From: an uncultured Eubacteriales bacterium
GTDB lineage: Bacteria > Bacillota > Clostridia > Christensenellales > Borkfalkiaceae
Reading direction: 5' to 3'
Length of the DNA stretch: 17,260 bases
Assembly (NCBI GenBank): GCA_958405585.1
Contig: CATYEP010000027.1
Span: 1-17,260, forward strand
The position numbers and the translations under genes are program-made. Below, one piece after another: positions 1 through 7,886 of the stretch. The notes beneath the pieces are model-generated. The model made no database searches, had not been told where the DNA came from, and worked only from the letters and a program-made list of their open reading frames with translations. Position 1 is the stretch's first letter. Every line of letters begins with the position of its first letter.

Positions 1-2333
1 AAGAGGGGCTGACGAAAAAGGATGTCGGCCGCGAAGGATTCCTCAAACGTGCCTGGGCGTGGAAAGAAAAATACGGCGGACGCATTGTGGAACAGATGAA
101 AAAGATGGGCGTTTCCTGCGACTGGTCGCGCCTTGCGTTCACGATGGACGAGAATTGTTCGCGTGCGGTGCGGGAAGTATTTGTCAATCTCTACGAAAAG
201 GGATTGATCTACCGCGGCGATCGGATCATCAACTGGTGTCCCGGCTGTAAGACGGCTTTGTCGGACGCGGAAGTGGAATACAGTGAAGACGCATCTTTCT
301 TCTGGCATCTGAAATACCCTGTCAAAGACAGTGACGAAAGCATCGTGGTGGCGACGACGCGTCCGGAAACGATGCTCGGAGATACGGCCGTAGCCGTGAA
401 TCCGAATGATAAGAGATATACGCATATGGTCGGTAAAACGCTGATCCTGCCGTTGGTAGGGCGCGAGATCCCGATCGTTGCGGACGATTATGTGGATATG
501 GAATTCGGTTCGGGTGCGGTAAAGATCACGCCCGCGCACGATCCGAACGACTTCGAGGTCGGACTGCGGCACGATCTGCCCGTGATCCGCGTTATGAACG
601 ATGACGGAACGATGAATGCGGAGGCGGGAAAATACGAAGGGCTGGATCGGTTCGAAGCGCGCGAGAAGATCGTTGAAGATCTGAAAGCGTGCGGCGCGCT
701 CATCAAAATCGAGCCGCATTCGCACAATGTCGGGCATTGCTATCGTTGCAAGAGTACGGTGGAACCGATCGTTTCAAAACAGTGGTTTGTGCGTATGCAG
801 CCGCTTGCGAAACCTGCCATCGACGCGGTAACGCGCAACAAGATCAAATTTACGCCCGACCGTTTCTCGAAAATTTACTTCAACTGGATGGAAGGAATCA
901 AAGATTGGTGTATTTCCAGACAGCTCTGGTGGGGACACAGGATCCCGGTGTGGTATTGCCAGGATTGCGGAGAAATGATCGTTGCCAAGACCGATCCCAC
1001 GGAATGCCCGCACTGCCACAGCAAGAACCTGAAGCAGGATGAAGACGTGCTGGATACATGGTTTTCGTCTGCGCTCTGGCCGTTCTCAACGCTCGGATAT
1101 CCTGAAAAGACGGATGATTTCGCGTATTTTTACCCGACGGATGTACTTTCCTGCGGTTATGACATCATTTTCTTCTGGGTTGCGCGCATGATTTTTTCGG
1201 GGATCGAGCATACGGGCAAAGTTCCGTTCCGCGATGTGCTTCTGCACGGTATCGTACGCGACGAGCAGGGCAGAAAGATGTCCAAATCGCTCGGAAACGG
1301 AATCGATCCGCTGGAAGTCGTCGACGAATACGGTGCAGATTCTTTGAGATTTTCGCTGATCACGGGCGTGGCGCCTGGAAATGACAGCCGTTACAGCAAA
1401 GGCAAAGTGGAAGCCAGCCGTAACTTTATGAATAAGGTCTGGAACGCAAGCCGTTTCGTTCTGATGAATGCGGAAGGAGTAAAGATCCCGCCGCTTTCGG
1501 AAATCAAATTGACGGCGGCCGATAAATGGATCATTTCGCGCCTGGAAAGCTGTATTAAAGAAGTTACCCTGAACATGGGCAAATTCGAATTGGGTATTGC
1601 GGCAGGGGCTCTGTATGATTTCATGTGGAGCGATTTCTGCGATTGGTATATCGAACTTTGCAAGAGTTCGCTTTATAGCGACGACGTTGCCAAGAAGGCT
1701 GCTACTCTTTCTGTTCTTTGCTTTGTTCTGGAAAATGCGCTGAAGCTTCTGCACCCGTTCGTACCGTTTATTACCGAGGAGATCTATCGCAATATTCCGG
1801 GAACGAAGGGGAGCATCATGGTTTCCGAGTTCCCGCGCTATAATTCCAAACTCGCATACAAGAAAGAAGCGAAGGCTTTCGAACTTGTCATGGACATCAT
1901 TAAAGCTGTCCGCAATATGAAAGTTTCGGTAAATTGTCCGCCGGCGAAGAAAGTCAAAGTGTTTGTGTCTACGCAGAACAAGCGGATGGTTTCGGCCAAT
2001 GCGGGTGCAATCGCAAAACTTGCGGGGGCAAGCGAGATCGATTTCGTGGAAAACGGTACACAGATCGGTGAAAAGACAATGTCCCAGGTCACGGAGGGCT
2101 GCACGGTGTTTGTACCGCTGGGCGAGCTGGTTGATCTCGAGAAAGAAAGAGAACGGCTTTCCAAAGAACTGGAACGCGTGATCGGTGAGATTTCGCGCGC
2201 GGACGGTAAATTGCATAATCGCGGATTTATTGAAAAAGCTCCGAAAAATCTCGTGGAAGCCGAGCGCGCAAAACTGGACAAATTTATCGATATGAAACAA
2301 AAAATTGAAAAACAGATCAAGGATCTTGACTGA
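1..2333 (+). CDS. valS: Valyl-tRNA synthetase, 3' part (5' end outside window)
   Basis: This cytoplasmic class Ia aminoacyl-tRNA synthetase charges tRNA-Val with valine. The frame is open from base 3, without a start codon, and the residues before the first ATG (position 87) already match ValS, so the gene begins upstream. About 776 residues are visible; ValS is usually near 880, so roughly 100 N-terminal residues, including the HIGH motif, are missing. Visible signatures: an editing (CP1) domain with ATTRPETMLGDTAVAVNP, Cys pairs (CPGC, CYRC, CQDC, CPHC) that fit zinc-knuckle regions, the DVLDTWFSSALWP segment, the catalytic KMSKS loop at 1275-1289, the anticodon-binding helical region, and a C-terminal charged coiled coil of about 65 residues, the ValS tRNA-binding arm. 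It ends in TGA directly before an intrinsic terminator. No truncation or frameshift is seen inside the window. Confidence 0.97.
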   Translation, partial: EGLTKKDVGREGFLKRAWAWKEKYGGRIVEQMKKMGVSCDWSRLAFTMDENCSRAVREVFVNLYEKGLIYRGDRIINWCPGCKTALSDAEVEYSEDASFFWHLKYPVKDSDESIVVATTRPETMLGDTAVAVNPNDKRYTHMVGKTLILPLVGREIPIVADDYVDMEFGSGAVKITPAHDPNDFEVGLRHDLPVIRVMNDDGTMNAEAGKYEGLDRFEAREKIVEDLKACGALIKIEPHSHNVGHCYRCKSTVEPIVSKQWFVRMQPLAKPAIDAVTRNKIKFTPDRFSKIYFNWMEGIKDWCISRQLWWGHRIPVWYCQDCGEMIVAKTDPTECPHCHSKNLKQDEDVLDTWFSSALWPFSTLGYPEKTDDFAYFYPTDVLSCGYDIIFFWVARMIFSGIEHTGKVPFRDVLLHGIVRDEQGRKMSKSLGNGIDPLEVVDEYGADSLRFSLITGVAPGNDSRYSKGKVEASRNFMNKVWNASRFVLMNAEGVKIPPLSEIKLTAADKWIISRLESCIKEVTLNMGKFELGIAAGALYDFMWSDFCDWYIELCKSSLYSDDVAKKAATLSVLCFVLENALKLLHPFVPFITEEIYRNIPGTKGSIMVSEFPRYNSKLAYKKEAKAFELVMDIIKAVRNMKVSVNCPPAKKVKVFVSTQNKRMVSANAGAIAKLAGASEIDFVENGTQIGEKTMSQVTEGCTVFVPLGELVDLEKERERLSKELERVIGEISRADGKLHNRGFIEKAPKNLVEAERAKLDKFIDMKQKIEKQIKDLD

Positions 2334-2340
2334 TTTTTGT

Positions 2341-2372
2341 CCCGCCGCATTATGCGGCGGGATATATTTTTT
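2341..2372 (+). terminator. Intrinsic terminator of valS
   Basis: A 9-bp GC-rich stem (CCCGCCGCA, 2341-2349, pairing with TGCGGCGGG, 2353-2361) with a 3-nt loop is followed by ATATATTTTTT. It lies 7 nt after the valS stop codon. Confidence 0.9.
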
Positions 2373-2376
2373 AAAC

Positions 2377-2423
2377 AACGGAATGCGGTGCATGCAAAAA
2401 ATTTGCGTGCACCGCATTCCGTT
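2377..2423. repeat. Near-perfect 22-bp inverted repeat downstream of the valS terminator
   Basis: Arms 2377-2398 and 2402-2423 are complementary over 22 bp apart from one position that becomes a U-G wobble on the plus-strand RNA. The loop is AAA. No T-run follows on either strand, so it does not look like a standard terminator. It sits 4 nt after the T-run of the valS terminator. It could be a back-up terminator, a transcript-stabilising hairpin, or a small dispersed palindromic element. Confidence 0.7.
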
Positions 2424-2503
2424 GCGGGTTATGAAAAAATAAAATTTAAAAACGCTGAAAAGGAACGAGTCGAAAAACAACAATTCTCCGATAAAAACAA
2501 GCA

Positions 2504-2665
2504 ATGGCACAAGTTATAGAGCATGTTGCAGAACAGGCGGCAGAACTGGCAGTAGAACTGGCAATAGAACTGGTTGCAGAACAAAGGCATCAAATTTTGT
2601 TGTTGCAATCTTCTTGCGATTTTGCAAGGAAGTGTGCGAATAAAATTTATAACAAAATTTTTTAA
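2504..2665 (+). CDS. Doubtful 53-aa small ORF over tandem 12-bp repeats
   Basis: An ATG at 2504 opens 53 codons ending in TAA. The middle is a repetitive Ala/Glu/Leu/Val stretch (AELAVELAIELVAEQ) generated by five tandem 12-bp units. A stop lies just upstream in frame, and no Shine-Dalgarno sequence or promoter is visible before the ATG. I do not recognise the product. It could be a chance frame through a repeat; the repeat itself is certain, the coding claim is not. Confidence 0.2.
   Translation: MAQVIEHVAEQAAELAVELAIELVAEQRHQILLLQSSCDFARKCANKIYNKIF
2525..2584. repeat. Five tandem imperfect 12-bp repeats
   Basis: Five consecutive 12-mers: GTTGCAGAACAG, GCGGCAGAACTG, GCAGTAGAACTG, GCAATAGAACTG, GTTGCAGAACAA. 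The core AGAACTG (or AGAACA) recurs exactly every 12 bases, so any reading frame gives a four-residue period. The rest of 2424-2669 is AT-rich and holds nothing else I can identify. Confidence 0.85.
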
Positions 2666-2669
2666 AATA

Positions 2670-2698
2670 TTGAAAAATATAAAATACGGTTGTATAAT
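2670..2698 (+). promoter_or_regulatory. Sigma-A promoter for the 315-aa membrane protein gene
   Basis: TTGAAA (2670-2675), a 17-nt spacer, and a perfect TATAAT (2693-2698). The predicted transcript starts near 2705, about 23 nt before the ATG. Confidence 0.8.
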
Positions 2699-2727
2699 AA
2701 TTGAGATAACATTTTGTTGGAGGGAAT

Positions 2728-3675
2728 ATGAATAAAAAGTGGAAGGAATTCGCTGCGGTGAACGGACTCACCTGCGAGAAAAATCAATGCTATGGCACGC
2801 TCAATGATTATCAGATCAGTATCACGTTGGAGGTCGACGGCGGCTTGGCGATGATATACAGATACAGAGTAGGTGTTCACGCAAATTTGGGTACACATGC
2901 AAAAGAAGTTTATTATTTTCTTGACGTAGAGAACAAGAAGAAGTACAAGATCGGGAAGGTATCGACAGAGGATAGCGGAATATATTTCGAAATAATCGGC
3001 AAGATGGGAATTGTCGAACATATTGATATGGTCTTGCATGAATTGACGGAATACCTGAAAAGTCTGGACGTGGACGGTACAGTCTGCCCGTATTGCGGAC
3101 GGGCCATGATAAAGAGCGTTCTGGCACAAGACAACGGCGGATATTTCCGCACCCACGATGAGTGTCTGGAACAGCGTTTGCAATCCGCCGTCGCGGTGGA
3201 AAACATGGAAGCGGCGCTTCCGAACAACTATTGGAACGGCTTTGCAGGGGCTTTGGTCGGAGGACTTGTCGGTTGTGCGATTTTCGCAATACTCTTTGCG
3301 ATCGGTTATGTCGCGTTTATTTCTTCACTGTTGGGCGCGATTGCCGCATCTTTCCTATATTCAAAGTTCGGCGGCAAGAACAATGCGGTCAAGATCGTCA
3401 TCGTTTCGGTTGTGACGTTTGTCATGATCATCATTACTTTTTTTGTCTGTTATGTCGTTCAGATATCTGTGCTTATGGACGAAGCGGGTGTTTCGGGAAA
3501 TGCGGCGGCGGTATTCTTTCAGCTTCTCGCTGAGGATGCCGATGTTCAGAAAGAAGTGTGGTATAATTTTGCTTTGACCATCGTATTTACGGGCGTTGGC
3601 ATTGCATACAATATTGGTTCTCTGGTTCGGCAGCAGAAAAAAGTTTCTTCCGGCATTAAGCGGGTCGGGGAATAA
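2728..3675 (+). CDS. Unrecognised 315-aa membrane protein with a CPYC zinc-site candidate
   Basis: I do not recognise this protein. The ATG at 2728 follows GGAGGG (2719-2724) and a strong promoter. Residues 1-115 form a soluble region that could be a small alpha/beta domain. Next comes CPYCGRAM, with a later HDEC about 20 residues on, a plausible C2HC zinc ribbon at residues 118-146. The C-terminal half is hydrophobic with about four membrane helices: two in the 167-210 region, one or two at 220-250, and one near 280-300. The last residues are basic. It is a single-gene unit, convergent with the lipoprotein gene and sharing its terminator. Function is unknown; the zinc-site and topology calls are inference from residue pattern only. 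Confidence 0.8.
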   Translation: MNKKWKEFAAVNGLTCEKNQCYGTLNDYQISITLEVDGGLAMIYRYRVGVHANLGTHAKEVYYFLDVENKKKYKIGKVSTEDSGIYFEIIGKMGIVEHIDMVLHELTEYLKSLDVDGTVCPYCGRAMIKSVLAQDNGGYFRTHDECLEQRLQSAVAVENMEAALPNNYWNGFAGALVGGLVGCAIFAILFAIGYVAFISSLLGAIAASFLYSKFGGKNNAVKIVIVSVVTFVMIIITFFVCYVVQISVLMDEAGVSGNAAAVFFQLLAEDADVQKEVWYNFALTIVFTGVGIAYNIGSLVRQQKKVSSGIKRVGE

Positions 3676-3686
3676 ATTTTGACAAC

Positions 3687-3725
3687 AAAAACCGCCGCGC
3701 GAAATTTTCGCGCGGCGGTTTTTTT
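3687..3725. terminator. Bidirectional intrinsic terminator between convergent genes
   Basis: The 14-nt arm ACCGCCGCGCGAAA (3691-3704) pairs with its complement ending at 3719. A-rich sequence lies on the left and seven T (3719-3725) on the right, so it can terminate both the plus-strand gene ending at 3675 and the minus-strand gene ending at 3784. Confidence 0.9.
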
Positions 3726-3783
3726 ACGATAGAGATTTGATCTGCCGAATTTTTATACAAATAAGTTGCAGTCGGCAGTTCAA

Positions 3784-6258
3784 TTAGTTCCAGAGTTCGG
3801 GAAGTCCTTCCGAGTTGTAGTGCCAGTATCCGCTCTTTTGTGATTCACTGTATTCGTAGTAGGGAACGGGCTTGAGGGAACCGAAAGCATAACCGTTCCA
3901 TTCGTTTTCAGTGTGGATATCTTTGAATGCACCGCGCAGGAATATTGTTCCGGTTTGGGAGATCTGTAACCCGGAGCGGCAGATCGTTTTTACGCTGGCA
4001 GGGATGATCATATATTCCACTGCGTTGCAATTGCGGAAGGCGCTGTCGCCGATGTATTCGAGCCCTTCTTCAATGCGGACGGTTGTCAGCTTTGTCTGAT
4101 AGCCGAAAGCATAATCGTCGATCAGACGCAGGGATGCAGGAAACGAAAGTTCAGTCAGAACACCGCCGCTCGAAGAATAATCGCTTCCGAATGCATATTT
4201 CCCGATATAAGCCAGCGTATTTCCGAAATCGACGGATGTGATGTCTTTGTTTCCCGAGAAAACCTTGTCGGCTATGCCTACGGTGCCTGCCTGCAATGTC
4301 AGAGCTCCCGAAAAGGCATTGGAAGCGATCAGCCAATGATTCAGATAGAGCAGATTGCCTGTCCAGTTGCCGGAGGCATTGTAATAACCCGTTCCGCGGA
4401 AAGCGTCCGCACCGATACTTTCCACCGCATCCATGCCTGTAAAGGTAGTAATGCTTGTGGCTCTGTCAAACGCCCAGGAACCGATGTATTTTACCGTATT
4501 GCCGAAATCAAAAGAAGTGACCTGCACGGGTGAGGCCGAACTGTAACTGAAGACGCTGCCGCTGACCGAAACGGTACCTTCTTTGACTTTAAACGATGGC
4601 GTAGTTATTTTTGTTTCATCAAAATCTGCGAGATAATTGCCGATATACAATGCACCGTTTTCCCAATTATCTTCGTTGTTGTAGAGTGCCGTTTTATAGA
4701 AATTGGTGGAAGAGGAGCGGATCGTTCCGTCGCAAACGACCTCGGAAAGTTTGGAACAGTAGCTGAATACGCCTCCTGCAAGCATGATTCCGTCGGGAAG
4801 AGTTACTTTTTCCAGCTGGTCGCTATAGTAAAACGCCGAGTTAGCGATCGTGCGGATTCCGGGTTCGACGACAACTTCTTTTAAATTGCTTTTGAAACTG
4901 AAATTGTTCTGAAAACTGCTGCTCAGAAAATAGATGGGGTTTCCGTCGATCTCGGAAGGGATCTTGGCGTACAGAATGGGTTTATCCGAATCCAGCGCTT
5001 CTTGGATCGTGAAAATGGTTTTGCTGTATTCAAAACCGACATACCATATTTTCATATAAACAGTTTTATTGCCATCCGCTTTGAAATCATCGAAAGGCAC
5101 GGTCATGTCGGCGTCGGAGAAATATTCTCCGTCAAATTGGAAATTCGTTACGTACAGTTTCGGAGTCGGTTTTTCAAACGAGTCGCCTTTATTGGCATAA
5201 AGAGTCGTGCTTGCTTCTCCGTTTTCATACACTGTCAGCGCATATCCGCCTGTTTTCTGTATGACAAGTTCATACACGCGGAATACGTCTTTAACGCTGA
5301 CTTTCAAATAAAAACGGTTTGTTCCGGCATTCAGAGGAACAGAGTCGGAAGAAACTGTATTCTGGCAATTTTCATCCGAATAAAGCGCCCATTGTGCGCC
5401 TTCCGAAACCGTGACCGCATTTGAAAGGTCGATAGTGTCCGTCGAATCGGTATAGATAGTGTTTGCCGTCGCTTTACTGCCGTCCAGGGTAAATCCTTCG
5501 ATAGAAATAAGTGAGGGCGCCTTTTCCCACTTAGCATATAAAGTCGTATTTTCGGTCAGATTCATGGGGAAAATTGCGGGGGGTTTTAAAGCTTTATCCG
5601 TGTACCAACCGTCAAAGATATAGCCTTCATATTCTGTTACGGGTTCCTTTTCGATCGTTGCGAACCAGCCGTCCTGTACGGGTACGCCTCCGTTTTCTTC
5701 AAAGGTGACCTGAAATTCTGTCTGCGTCCATTTTGCGTAAAAAGTGGTATCCGCCGTAAGGGTATAGGGGAAACTTACACGTTTGCCCGAAAGTTCGGCG
5801 TTTGTAAACCAACCGTCAAAACGGTAATGTTGCCGCGAAGAATCGGGCTCGGTTTCAATTTTGCTTGTCCAGCTGCCCGAACTTTGTACGGGTGTACCGC
5901 CGTTGGGTTCAAATTGAATCTGAAATTCCGTCTGCGTCCATTTCGCATATACATTCAGATCGGAGGTCAAAGGTTTTTGTTCATAATCTTTTCCGTTAAA
6001 GCTCTGCTGCCAGACGTCTTTATCCAGAAACCATCCGTCGAAGGTAAAATGTTCGGGAGCGGTAAGTTCCGGAGTTTCGATCGCTTCATTGCCTGAAGTC
6101 TGTACGGTCTAGACAAGTTCTGTGCCATTGTAAAAACGCACGGAATATTGTTTGGTTTCCGAATCGGATGAATCGGTTTTAACATTACAAGCAGTCATTA
6201 TGCTTATAATACTCACAACAAATAAGAAAGTACATAAAATTCTGATAAATTTCTTCAT
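3784..6258 (-). pseudogene. BspA-like LRR / InlB-repeat surface lipoprotein, interrupted by an in-frame TAG
   Basis: One continuous frame of 824 codons starts at the ATG at 6258 (preceded by AAGGAGAG) and ends in TAA at 3784-3786. Residues 1-24 are a lipoprotein signal (hydrophobic core, lipobox-like IMTAC, Cys24). Three Listeria-Bacteroides (InlB B) repeats follow at about 38-107, 108-177 and 178-244, each ending in YAKW and containing FDGW. A region resembling a cadherin-like beta sandwich spans about 245-335, another FDGEYF-type unit follows, and BspA-type leucine-rich repeats run from about 410 to the end. Such proteins are normally surface-anchored adhesins. Codon 50 is TAG (6109-6111), inside the first repeat; the frame resumes at once with TVQTSGNEAIETPE. 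The next in-frame start option is a TTG at 5970 in mid-domain, not credible. A CAG (Gln) to TAG change is the simplest explanation. Its promoter and ribosome site look intact. Confidence 0.85.
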
Positions 6259-6292
6259 TTGCTCTCTCCTTTTGTATTTTGTCGGCTGTTTC

Positions 6293-6320
6293 ATTGTATA
6301 CAAAAATAAAATAAAGTCAA
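6293..6320 (-). promoter_or_regulatory. Promoter of the LRR lipoprotein gene
   Basis: Read on the minus strand: TTGACT (6320-6315), a 16-nt spacer, TACAAT (6298-6293). It lies about 35 nt before the ATG at 6258. It appears undamaged although the gene carries an internal stop. Confidence 0.7.
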
Positions 6321-6558
6321 ACGCATTCGATTAAATTTAGCAAAAACAGTGTGAATATTTTGTGATCGAATGAAGAAAAATTAAGATTTACGTCATTTTT
6401 AAGCAAAATGTTTAGTAAATCAACATCTTGCGACGCAGACAGCGGATTGATTTGCTTATAGAACGAAATCACAGGGCAGATATTTAACAGACTTGGAAAA
6501 TAGCATTGTTTTTTTATAAAAGCCGGTCAAAATTTCTGTCTCAGCGCATGCAAAAGGC
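6321..6558. other. AT-rich intergenic stretch with no gene seen
   Basis: No frame of useful length with a ribosome site was found on either strand. The only structure noted is a 7-bp complementary pair, GATTTAC (6385-6391) with GTAAATC (6415-6421), which is weak. Confidence 0.6.
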
Positions 6559-6597
6559 AAAAAAACAGAAGAACGGCGTACCATCGGTACGCCGTTC
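6559..6597 (-). terminator. Terminator of the candidate small RNA
   Basis: Perfect 12-bp stem GAACGGCGTACC (6571-6582) with GGTACGCCGTTC (6586-6597) and a 3-nt loop. On the minus strand it is followed by TTCTG and seven T (6565-6559). No T-run follows on the plus strand, which fixes the direction. Confidence 0.65.
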
Positions 6598-6688
6598 TCC
6601 TAAAACAAATGAGAAAAAATATGGGTAGTGAGTGTGATCTTAATTCAGAATATGGCGCAATAGAAAATCATATTGCACACATATTTAC
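6559..6688 (-). ncRNA. Candidate small RNA, about 130 nt, minus strand
   Basis: It lies between a near-consensus promoter (6695-6723) and a terminator hairpin with a U-run (6597-6559). The 5' part folds into a long hairpin: AAUAUG (6685-6680) pairs with CAUAUU (6654-6649), then, after one bulged U, GUGCAAU (6678-6672) pairs with AUUGCGC (6661-6655), closing a 10-nt loop. Thirteen pairs form, with one U-G. A largely single-stranded middle follows (6648-6598). Frames inside are 4 to 8 codons long without ribosome sites, so it does not look like a peptide gene. No match to a family I know (6S, SRP, tmRNA, RNase P). Function and exact ends are unknown. Confidence 0.5.
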
Positions 6689-6694
6689 ACTCAT

Positions 6695-6723
6695 ATTATA
6701 CAGCATATAGGCTTACAAGTCAA
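6695..6723 (-). promoter_or_regulatory. Promoter of the candidate small RNA
   Basis: Minus strand: TTGACT (6723-6718), a 17-nt spacer, a perfect TATAAT (6700-6695). No coding frame follows it before the terminator, so the transcript is probably non-coding. Predicted start is near 6688. Confidence 0.7.
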
Positions 6724-7148
6724 GTTTTTTTTAAAAAAATATAAAATTTAATTCTAATCGATAAGAATGGTCTTTTTGTTTTTTTGTCATAAATTTTGAT
6801 GACGTTTTTCGAAAAAACTGTCAAATTTTGTATCGAAGTAATTATAGTCTGAAAGGGCTCCTGCTTTTCATGTGATTGCCGCAAAGTAAAAAAATTAAAC
6901 GGTGGAAATAATTTCGACCATACGTTATTAATAAATCAGGACAAAAAAATAAATTCGGCGAAGTAAAAATATTTTTTTCGAAATGTAATCACCGTCCGAA
7001 ACGCGGCCAGCGAATGTTCATCTGCACGATTTGGTAAAAATTATGGAATGACGTTATCGCATAATGTAAGCAAATTGTCCGATGAAAGTGTGTTTCGGCA
7101 GGGTAAAGTCGGAAGCCGTTTTTTTATAAATAAAAAAACGGTATTCTC
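6724..7148. other. AT-rich intergenic stretch with no gene seen
   Basis: Very AT-rich with long A and T runs. Minor structures only: GTCAT/ATGAC around 6786-6803, the palindrome TTTTTCGAAAAA, and an inverted repeat CCGTTTTTTT (7116-7125) with AAAAAAACGG (7132-7141) just upstream of the trmL promoter. I found no frame with a ribosome site on either strand. Confidence 0.6.
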
Positions 7149-7177
7149 TTGCGTTAAATAAGAAAATCTGCTATGAT
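7149..7177 (+). promoter_or_regulatory. Extended -10 promoter for trmL
   Basis: TTGCGT (7149-7154), a 17-nt spacer, and TATGAT (7172-7177) preceded by TGC, the extended -10 form. The transcript would start near 7184. This rules out the longer start at 7173, which lies inside the -10 box. Confidence 0.75.
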
Positions 7178-7205
7178 ATTGAGAAGAAAAAGGAGCTTGA
7201 AAAAA

Positions 7206-7703
7206 ATGTTCAATATCGTTTTGGTAGAGCCTGAGATCCCGCAGAATACGGGGAACATTGTGCGGACATGTGCTGCGACGGGGTGCCGCTTGCATTTAGT
7301 GCGTCCGCTCGGTTTTGAAGTTTCGGACAAATATCTGAAGCGTGCGGGGTTGGATTACTGGCATTTTGTGGATATAACCTATTATGACAGCGTAGATGAA
7401 CTGTTTGAAAAAAATCCGAACGGGAAATTTTATTTTTTTTCGACCAAGGCGGCAAAAACACACAGTGACGTGCATTACAGGGAAGGCGATTTTCTTGTGT
7501 TTGGTAAAGAAACGAAAGGTCTGCCCGAGCCTTTGCTGGCGGCGCATTATAATGATGCGGTGCGCATTCCGATGATCGGAGAAATACGTTCGCTGAATCT
7601 TTCCAATTCGGTGGCGATCGCCGTTTACGAGGCGTGGCGTCAGGCTGGGTATGCGCAGGGGAATTTCTGCGGCAGGCTCAGAAGTGTTGAACCGCAAAAA
7701 TGA
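7206..7703 (+). CDS. trmL: tRNA (cytidine/uridine-34 2'-O)-methyltransferase, SPOUT family
   Basis: TrmL uses S-adenosylmethionine to methylate the ribose of the wobble nucleotide 34 in tRNA-Leu species, in the cytoplasm. The 165-aa protein matches the usual minimal TrmL length (about 150-165) and has the SPOUT trefoil-knot signatures: VLVEPEIPQNTGNIVRT near the start, RAGLDYW, LVFGKETKGLPE, and IRSLNLSNSVAIAVYEAWRQ near the end. I chose the ATG at 7206 because MFNIVLVEP is the family's start and AGGAG (7191-7195) lies 10 nt upstream; an in-frame ATG at 7173 falls within the promoter. It is a single gene with its own promoter, and pgk downstream has a separate one. The last 12 or so residues (after QAGYAQ) extend past the conserved fold. 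Confidence 0.93.
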   Translation: MFNIVLVEPEIPQNTGNIVRTCAATGCRLHLVRPLGFEVSDKYLKRAGLDYWHFVDITYYDSVDELFEKNPNGKFYFFSTKAAKTHSDVHYREGDFLVFGKETKGLPEPLLAAHYNDAVRIPMIGEIRSLNLSNSVAIAVYEAWRQAGYAQGNFCGRLRSVEPQK

Positions 7704-7822
7704 CGCGGAGAGCGTGTTTTTCGGACAGACGGCGTAGGCGTGTGGATCATTTTTTAGGAAGAACGGTTTTTAAAACGCGGGAAAACCTTGGCAAGAACTG
7801 TATATGCGGCGGGGGCAATTCC

Positions 7823-7851
7823 TTGACAAGAGAATAAAAAAAGTATATCAT
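7823..7851 (+). promoter_or_regulatory. Sigma-A promoter of the pgk-tpiA unit
   Basis: Consensus TTGACA (7823-7828), a 17-nt spacer, TATCAT (7846-7851). The transcript would start near 7858, about 29 nt before the pgk ATG. Confidence 0.82.
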
Positions 7852-7886
7852 TATATATGGAATAAAAATCCAAAGGAGATAACGCA

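Noticed and set aside
2341..2423. Possible CRISPR-like or insertion-sequence end from adjacent inverted repeats
   Set aside because: Only two unrelated hairpins are present, with no regularly spaced repeats, target-site duplication or transposase.
1086..2510. Long minus-strand open frame (474 aa) opposite valS
   Set aside because: It lies antisense to the strongly conserved valS frame, has no recognisable motif, and its upstream part runs through the valS terminator and inverted repeat.
2514..2771. Minus-strand 85-aa frame with a repeated VLLP pattern
   Set aside because: It overlaps the start and promoter of the 315-aa gene and owes its pattern to the 12-bp tandem repeat; no ribosome site.
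6671..6692. Short leader-peptide frames within the small-RNA candidate (4 to 8 codons)
   Set aside because: None has a ribosome-binding site, and the ATG at 6694 lies directly beside the -10 box, upstream of the expected transcript start.
7703..7716. The 14-mer ACGCGGAGAGCGTG occurs here and again at 16558-16571
   Set aside because: A single 14-base match in 17 kb is expected by chance at roughly this frequency, and the two sites have different contexts (after trmL; ribosome site of the amidotransferase).
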